Assembly: GCA_009869945.1 (NCBI GenBank)
Contig: WIXG01000162.1
Location: 62,001 to 126,000 of the forward strand
Reading direction: 5' to 3'
DNA: 64,000 nucleotides
Source: Mesaphorura yosii
Taxonomy: Eukaryota; Arthropoda; Collembola; Poduromorpha; Tullbergiidae
Each line of letters opens with the position of its first letter. Within the stretch, counting starts at the first letter, position 1. The notes under the pieces are model-generated. The model was not told the origin of the DNA. It made no database searches and worked only from the letters and a program-made list of their open reading frames with translations. The position numbers were made by a program, and so were the translations under genes. Shown in pieces: positions 59,836 through 64,000 of this stretch.

Positions 59836-61212
59836 TTAATCTTCTTGGGAGAGCTCATCCTCGATTCCATCGTCCACCTCCTCATCTCCAGCGGCAGCAG
59901 CAGGAATTTCTTCATTGTGCGGTGCTTCTTCTTGTGGTGTGGTGGTTGTACTCGAAATTTCCCCTTCGTTGGTTCTTGCTCCTTCAACTTCAGTGATATT
60001 TTTCTCGTCGAAACCGCCATCATCATCAATGTCAACTGCGGGGTTGACAGCTGCAGCCGCTTCCGCAGCCACAGGAGCAGGTGCTGGTGTTGTGGACTCA
60101 ACAACTGCTGGTGCTGGAGATTGTTCTTTTGCACCTTCTGATGAAGTGACCTTTTTACTTTCAGCTTCTGCAGAACTCTCTCTCGAGTTCTTTCCATTTG
60201 ATACAGCTCCGTTATTGACCGATGTTTGTGTCGAAAACTTCCTTTCCACCTTCGGGACGTTCAGAAATTCTTCCAGGACGTCATTCTCGTTGGCCAAGTC
60301 AAAGTCCTCATAATCCTGTAAAGAGAAAAATATTGGTCTTAACTGAAGTCTGTAAATTATGACGTTAATTCTTTGAGCATCGACTGTAGATTAGTCTTGC
60401 TCATCGGCCTGGGCATACAAGTAACAATGAAGAATGGAAACACAAGGGTGCTCCTTGCACATCCTGCCTATTCCATCAACATTTCAAGCAATGTAAACAT
60501 CCAAATTCGCACATTATATCTTTGCTCAAGTAATTTTTATTTTAGCAAGAATGACTGCTTAGCCTTGACACCACTCTTCTTATTACACTGCTGCTGAAAC
60601 TCAATGAGGAAGACTCACCAAATAATATTTGCGTGCATGTCACGTAATAATAATTAATAACTTTATGACCCATATTGCAGCTTGAGCTTGCACATTATTA
60701 GCAGCACGTGAAACAATGTGTTCGTGATGATGCATCTTCATTCTTCAAAACCGTACGTGTGCAATTAAATTGCTGAACATTCTACTAAGCACGAATTCTC
60801 CAGAAATATTTGAATTGCCACATGAGTGGTGAGTAGTACTTAACCACTGAACGCAATACTTACCCCGCAATACACTTCTCCATTAAAGATTTGTGGACTA
60901 AAAATTTTCTTCGTATCACCGCGAGGTTTTGCATTGTTGAGCATGAATTCTTTGTCGCCTTCCTTTCCAGGTTCTGTAATATCAATCGCTTCGTACGGGA
61001 TCACTTTCGAATCCAGTATCATCATGACTCTTTGTTGTCGCTTTTTCATCTAGATTAGATAACCACATGATTGGCATTGGCAGTTAGCATATGATGTCAT
61101 ATCCTTGATAAATGCATTTATCCTTCATGAGTTTTATACTCGGATTACAAGTTAACCTTACCTCCTTGCTCGCAGAGATTTCTGCGTAATACACTTTCAC
61201 GCCCATCGTCAT
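59836..61212 (-). CDS. SH3BGR: SH3BGR, SH3-domain-binding glutamic-acid-rich protein
   Basis: Three minus-strand exons, 61212-61162, 61049-60864 and 60315-59836, give 238 residues. The first about 100 residues form the SH3BGR thioredoxin/glutaredoxin-like fold: GVKVYYAEIS as the first strand, KKRQQRVMMILDSKVIPYEAIDI, and the conserved SPQIFNGEVYCGDYEDF around the cis-proline loop. There is no CxxC redox centre, as in the family, so it is not an oxidoreductase. The C-terminal about 135 residues are low in complexity, first Ser/Lys, then Ala/Pro, then acidic, like the Glu-rich tail of vertebrate SH3BGR and fly Sh3beta. The exact cellular role of the family is unclear. ATG at 61212 is used because it opens the fold; a second Met follows two codons later. 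A 548-base intron separates exons 2 and 3. Confidence 0.92.
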
Positions 61213-61226
61213 TTTGCTGGATCAAA

Positions 61227-61440
61227 CTGTTTGTATTTTGTGAAGGTCGAAATGTCAGCTGAATATGCACTGTTGTAGAAATGACGGATAATGTAATTAT
61301 TGTGGCGTCTGAATTTCGGTGAATTCTACTAACAGATACTGACACGAAATATTATTGCTAACACGGACCATGTCGAAATCTTGGCGATCGCGAATTTATC
61401 GAATAAGCGATTATCATTGAAATAATACATAGCAACCTAC
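61227..61440 (-). other. probable 5' UTR intron of SH3BGR
   Basis: A minus-strand donor (ATCCAG then GTAGGT, gt at 61440-61439) and an acceptor (ACAAACAG ending at 61227) would join an untranslated exon above 61440 to the ATG exon, leaving a 14-base leader before the start. Inferred from consensus only. Confidence 0.45.
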
Positions 61441-63150
61441 CTGGATGAATAAAGTCCAGTCCCGATTCTGGCCGAATTCACTGTTCACTGTACCTTTTCT
61501 AGTGTCCCTGTACCGTTAACCGATACAATTTTAATTTAATTTATTTCTGTGAACTGCACACTGCACGAAAGTGCGAACCGAGCGAGCGACCAAATCAAAA
61601 CAAGCACGATTCACAAAAAAGTTGAGTTTGAGGTTGGGCTTTCAGAAACTCGCACTATTCACTCACTCAGTGCAATAATAAAAGGCATGGACACTAGGCA
61701 CAATACACGTAGATGAATAAAGTTGACGAAATGATAAACACAAAAAGTTGCTCGTGCACCACGGCCAACCAGGAACCAAAATGAACATTAGGCTTGAGAC
61801 TAGTCAGAGAGTGATACTAAAACCGAACTAAACTGAAATTGCTCAACATATTTCAAAAGGCTTGACTGACTCATTGGTCGTGTTTTACGTATTCTGCTGG
61901 TGGCTGGTGTTTAGTTAGACTTTCCTCTTTTAAGCCAAAACCAAATCTAAATGCGTTCAAGACTCAAATACATCTATGAAACTACTATGCTCATCCTCGC
62001 GTCGTGTTTCACATGTACCGCACTGCACATTATCGTACAATTTCAATCTATTTCCTTATTATTATGCACGTAGACGTAAAACGGTCATTTAGTATTATGA
62101 ACGAACGATAGCGAAAGCTGTTTGCGTACACAAAATTTCAACCTCAGCATCTCATTTGGCCAAATGTTAAAATAATAAAGCCAAGTTGTAAACATGGGAA
62201 TTTCTGAATTTATGCAGAGACTGGTTAAAGTGCGAGAACGAGAACGATTCTTGCGCGGCGAACACAAGTGAAGAATTTATGCCCAATTCTCAATGCTAAT
62301 GATAATCAGCTATCACAAACTTAATACGCTGTCTGATTGCCCAACATTAACACAGCAGTATAAGCAGCAACCCCAAAATTAACCTGAATCTGAACCGTGC
62401 GGGACATTGACGACAGCGTTTTGGTGTCTGATCAAAACTAAGACACGCTTCGTCTTCTCGTTATGGGCAAACTTCTAAACTTCAAATGAAGTTAACTACA
62501 TTTATTGCTCTTACTATCATCAGCCAGTTTTATGCATTCAAAAGAAAATCTGGCACCAGCAACTCTCTGCGCATTAAAACATGAATCACAAAACACTGCA
62601 TTGCAATTTTCAAAATAGAATTTGCCAGAAACGCAAAAAGGGAAAAAGCCAAAAACGGTTCTGCACTTGTTTGACGAAAAGTGCGATGCAACAACTCAAT
62701 GGAAATGATTCTTGCTGTTTTTCACTTGACTTTTGACAACGCAAGACGTCATTATGTAGAACTGTACACCGTGACTAACCCGTAAAACGCCGTAACCCGT
62801 CTGATTATGATGAATATGAAGAGCTTACGGGTTTTGATCTTGTTTATGATAGCTTCTTTCAAACTATCAAGCGCGTGTGAACGGCAAACTCAACCTGGCA
62901 GTTGTAAACAGAACAAAACAGTTGCCTGAAATGATGAATGCGAAGTGAACTTGGATGAACCGACATAAAAACGTAAAATATGATCTCAGGTTTCTTGTTC
63001 TCACTTCTCGCGAGATCTTTGGTGCTATTCGAAATGCCAAATGTCATGCAACATGTTCTCGCCGCGCCGCGCGACAGACATGAACAGATAACGAAATAGG
63101 CTCAAATAGGCGCGTCGGTGCAAATTGAGTGATGACGCAATGACGGCCAT
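61441..63150. other. spacer between SH3BGR and the canopy gene
   Basis: A 1.7 kb AT-rich stretch expected to hold the SH3BGR promoter and leader at its left. Open frames are all under 80 codons and show no domain. Confidence 0.6.
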
Positions 63151-63156
63151 TTTATT
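63151..63156 (-). terminator. polyadenylation signal, canopy gene
   Basis: Minus-strand AATAAA about 96 bases past the canopy stop codon at 63252. Confidence 0.55.
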
Positions 63157-63251
63157 GGTAATTGGTGGTTTTAATATTTTACATGGCAAATAATCACATA
63201 GCAAAGAAATTCATCGATCATTAGTTGCCAGCTGCATTAGCGTGGTGTGGG

Positions 63252-64000
63252 TTATAACTCAGTCTTTCCTTCGGGTAATTCTCCGCCATCGCCCTTCTCC
63301 ACGTCTTGAACTTTTTCGCTTAAGCATTTGTAGTCTTTTGATTTCTTCAGTACGCGGTTTTTGCAAAGGAATTCTGATAACGGAATTGTGCTCTGGTGAT
63401 TGTTGTACCAATCCTCAATCTCATCCTCATACTTCTCCACCATATCTTCACACTGAGTCTTCAAATGTGTGATTTCTGCTGATGGCTTATCCCACAGCTC
63501 GTATGGAATTCCAAGATCGACCTTCACACCCTTCGCCCTACACGCATTAACAAGTCACAATTAAATCCTACGCTGCGATGAGATTGCGCTTCGACATTGT
63601 ACTTGTGTGAAATTGGAATTCTCGATCGTTCGTACTTACACGAGACCATGCAAAGTTGAGAACGTTTGCGACTGCCCCTTGTCGAATCTTGTGCTGTCTT
63701 TCCGCTCTTTGTGAATGCTGTACCGCAGAATGCCTTCACAAGTCGCATCCATCGACTCTATCAGTCTTAATTGACTTGTTTTGTACTGCTTCTTATTCTG
63801 CTCCCGTTTATCTAAATGGTAGCCGATCTCCAAATTCTCTGGATTCGCACCTGTCTCGTCCAACTTGCTCTCCAGTTCTTGGACCAAGATTTTGCAGACT
63901 GAAATGCAAAACCAGTCGTAAATTACAATTGCCCAAAATTGAACTACGTGCAATGCAAACCACAAATACCTTCACAGTCAGACGCATACTTAACCCCGTA
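63252..64000 (-). CDS. canopy-family ER protein (CNPY3/CNPY4-type), 5' partial
   Basis: Three minus-strand coding segments, 64000-63970 (open at the window edge), 63898-63640 and 63537-63252, are joined in phase. The protein is a saposin-like ER chaperone. In vertebrates CNPY3 and CNPY4 help Toll-like receptors mature, and the fly relative seele acts in dorsoventral patterning. Diagnostic stretches are DCEVCKILVQELESKL with the first saposin Cys pair, KYKTSQLRLIES-like text (here QYKTSQLRLIES), KERKDSTRF, and GVKVDLGIPYELWDKPSAE, which is nearly invariant in CNPY3/4. The C-terminus is acidic and ends KTEL, a plausible variant of the KDEL retrieval signal. The signal peptide lies beyond the right edge. 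CNPY3 and CNPY4 cannot be told apart here. Confidence 0.9.

Overview
This is a eukaryotic, animal nuclear sequence. Coding exons are broken by GT-AG introns, many of only 50-120 bases, the DNA is AT-rich, and every recognisable gene is a metazoan one. The compact introns, the long Ser/Asn/Gln-rich transcription factors and the gene set fit an invertebrate, probably an arthropod, but I cannot name the species. A dynein regulatory complex gene (GAS8/DRC4) implies that the animal makes motile axonemes, for example in sperm.

Layout, left to right. At 269-387 (-) lies the first coding exon of a dual-specificity phosphatase that runs off the left edge. PRDM10 (2172-8794, -) has five coding exons, a PR domain and ten zinc fingers behind an unusually long disordered N-terminus. 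From about 8.9 to 22.9 kb no gene is recognisable; I see a TATA/initiator-like site with a small ORF behind it and several perfect hairpins. Then come GET1/WRB (23013-24138, -), GAS8/DRC4 (24676-26262, -) and a seven-finger C2H2 transcription factor (27770-33663, -) whose N-terminal half carries nine R/K-R-x-S motifs. A second gene-poor stretch covers 33.7-47.0 kb.

The right-hand third is dense. ABCB7, the mitochondrial ABC exporter, spans 47011-56836 (-) in 11 exons and hosts two other genes. An intronless SETD4 (54747-56063, -) sits in its intron 1. NSMCE2, the SUMO ligase of the SMC5/6 complex (52897-54148, +), sits antisense in its intron 3. UPRT (57354-58683, +) lies head-to-head with ABCB7 across 517 bases. 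SH3BGR (59836-61212, -) and a canopy (CNPY3/4-type) gene that runs off the right edge (63252-64000, -) close the window.

The genes do not form one pathway: they cover chromatin and transcription (PRDM10, SETD4, the seven-finger factor), SMC5/6 SUMOylation (NSMCE2), mitochondrial Fe-S export (ABCB7), ER insertion and folding (GET1, canopy), pyrimidine salvage (UPRT) and cilia (GAS8). The most interesting property is architecture. There is a two-gene nest inside ABCB7. The neighbour set also recalls human linkage: ABCB7 and UPRT head-to-head at Xq13.3, and GET1, SH3BGR and SETD4 all on 21q22 (human positions from memory). No mobile-element protein, CRISPR array, rRNA or convincing tRNA was seen.
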